A stretch of DNA of 7,403 nt, taken from NCBI GenBank assembly GCA_003511945.1, contig DOJA01000142.1:1-7403 (forward strand), given 5' to 3'. Position 1 is the stretch's first letter. Every line of letters starts with the position of its first letter. The notes below the pieces were generated by a model, which ran no database searches, had not been told where the DNA came from, and saw only the letters and a program-made list of their open reading frames with translations. This document shows, piece by piece, positions 7,272 through 7,403 of this stretch. The DNA is from Phycisphaerales bacterium (lineage in GTDB: Bacteria; Planctomycetota; Phycisphaerae; Phycisphaerales; UBA1924). The translations under genes were made by a program, and so were the position numbers.

Positions 7272-7403
7272 GTGACCGCCTTGGACCCCGCCAGCCCGGT
7301 GGCCGCTCTGGAACGCTGGTTCGGCGCGCGCGGGTGGGCCCCGTTCGAGTTCCAGCGCGAGGCGTGGGGGGCGTACCTGGCGGGGCGTTCGGGGCTGGTG
7401 CAC
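7272..7403 (+). CDS. Ligase-associated Lhr-like DEXH-box helicase, N-terminal fragment (3' partial)
   Basis: The first 44 codons of a superfamily 2 helicase run off the right edge. From the GTG at 7272 the product contains ALERWFGARGW, then APFEFQREAWGAYLAGRSG, then LVH. This is the characteristic N-terminus of Lhr-like ligase-associated helicases, where the FQ..AW (Q-motif-like) segment directly precedes the ATP-binding APTGTGKT, expected a few residues beyond the window. These proteins are ATP-dependent 3'-5' helicases, usually encoded beside an ATP-dependent DNA ligase, a beta-CASP/metallo-beta-lactamase exonuclease and a metallophosphoesterase in a DNA-repair cluster. The frame is also open upstream of 7272 but offers no ATG; TTG at 7281 is a weaker alternative. 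The ribosome site is poor (GAG at 7263-7265). The catalytic motifs are outside the window, so the call rests on the N-terminal signature alone. Confidence 0.75.
   Translation, partial: MTALDPASPVAALERWFGARGWAPFEFQREAWGAYLAGRSGLVH

Overview
The window is very GC-rich (roughly 70% by eye), almost completely coding, and carries four protein genes. Two run left to right (a secretin and a lipoprotein). One very long gene runs right to left (a GH31 glycosidase). The beginning of a fourth points out of the right edge (an Lhr-type helicase). There are no RNA genes, insertion sequences, CRISPR arrays or long non-coding stretches. The organism is most likely a high-GC Gram-negative with a true outer membrane. 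A planctomycete of the Phycisphaerae type is my best guess, from the secretin style, the GTG starts and the large glycosidase with an appended C-terminal planctomycete-style module; this is inference, not proof.

Left (1-3764, + strand): a secretin gene that began before the window, followed by a lipoprotein gene whose GTG start overlaps the secretin's TGA stop (GTGA). The secretin forms the outer-membrane gate of a type II secretion or type IV pilus-like machine. It has N0, N1, N2 and N3 modules plus what looks like one additional N-type module before the pore domain, and its ring modules carry long flexible insertions. The tightly coupled lipoprotein has a clear lipobox and propeller-like strand repeats; it could be an accessory of the secretin, but its function is unknown.

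Centre and right (3770-7231, - strand): a 1153-residue glycoside hydrolase family 31 enzyme with both catalytic aspartates visible, an unusual nucleophile motif (DWQQ instead of the common DxNEP type), a DUF5110-like domain and two or three extra C-terminal modules. It converges on the lipoprotein gene with only 5 bp between the stop codons.

Right edge (7272-7403, + strand): the first 44 codons of a ligase-associated, Lhr-like DEXH helicase, divergent from the GH31 gene across a 40-bp gap that holds a short direct repeat.

No overtly new system is evident. The points most worth a second look are the expanded secretin with its coupled lipoprotein partner, and the GH31 enzyme with its atypical active-site motif and long C-terminal extension.
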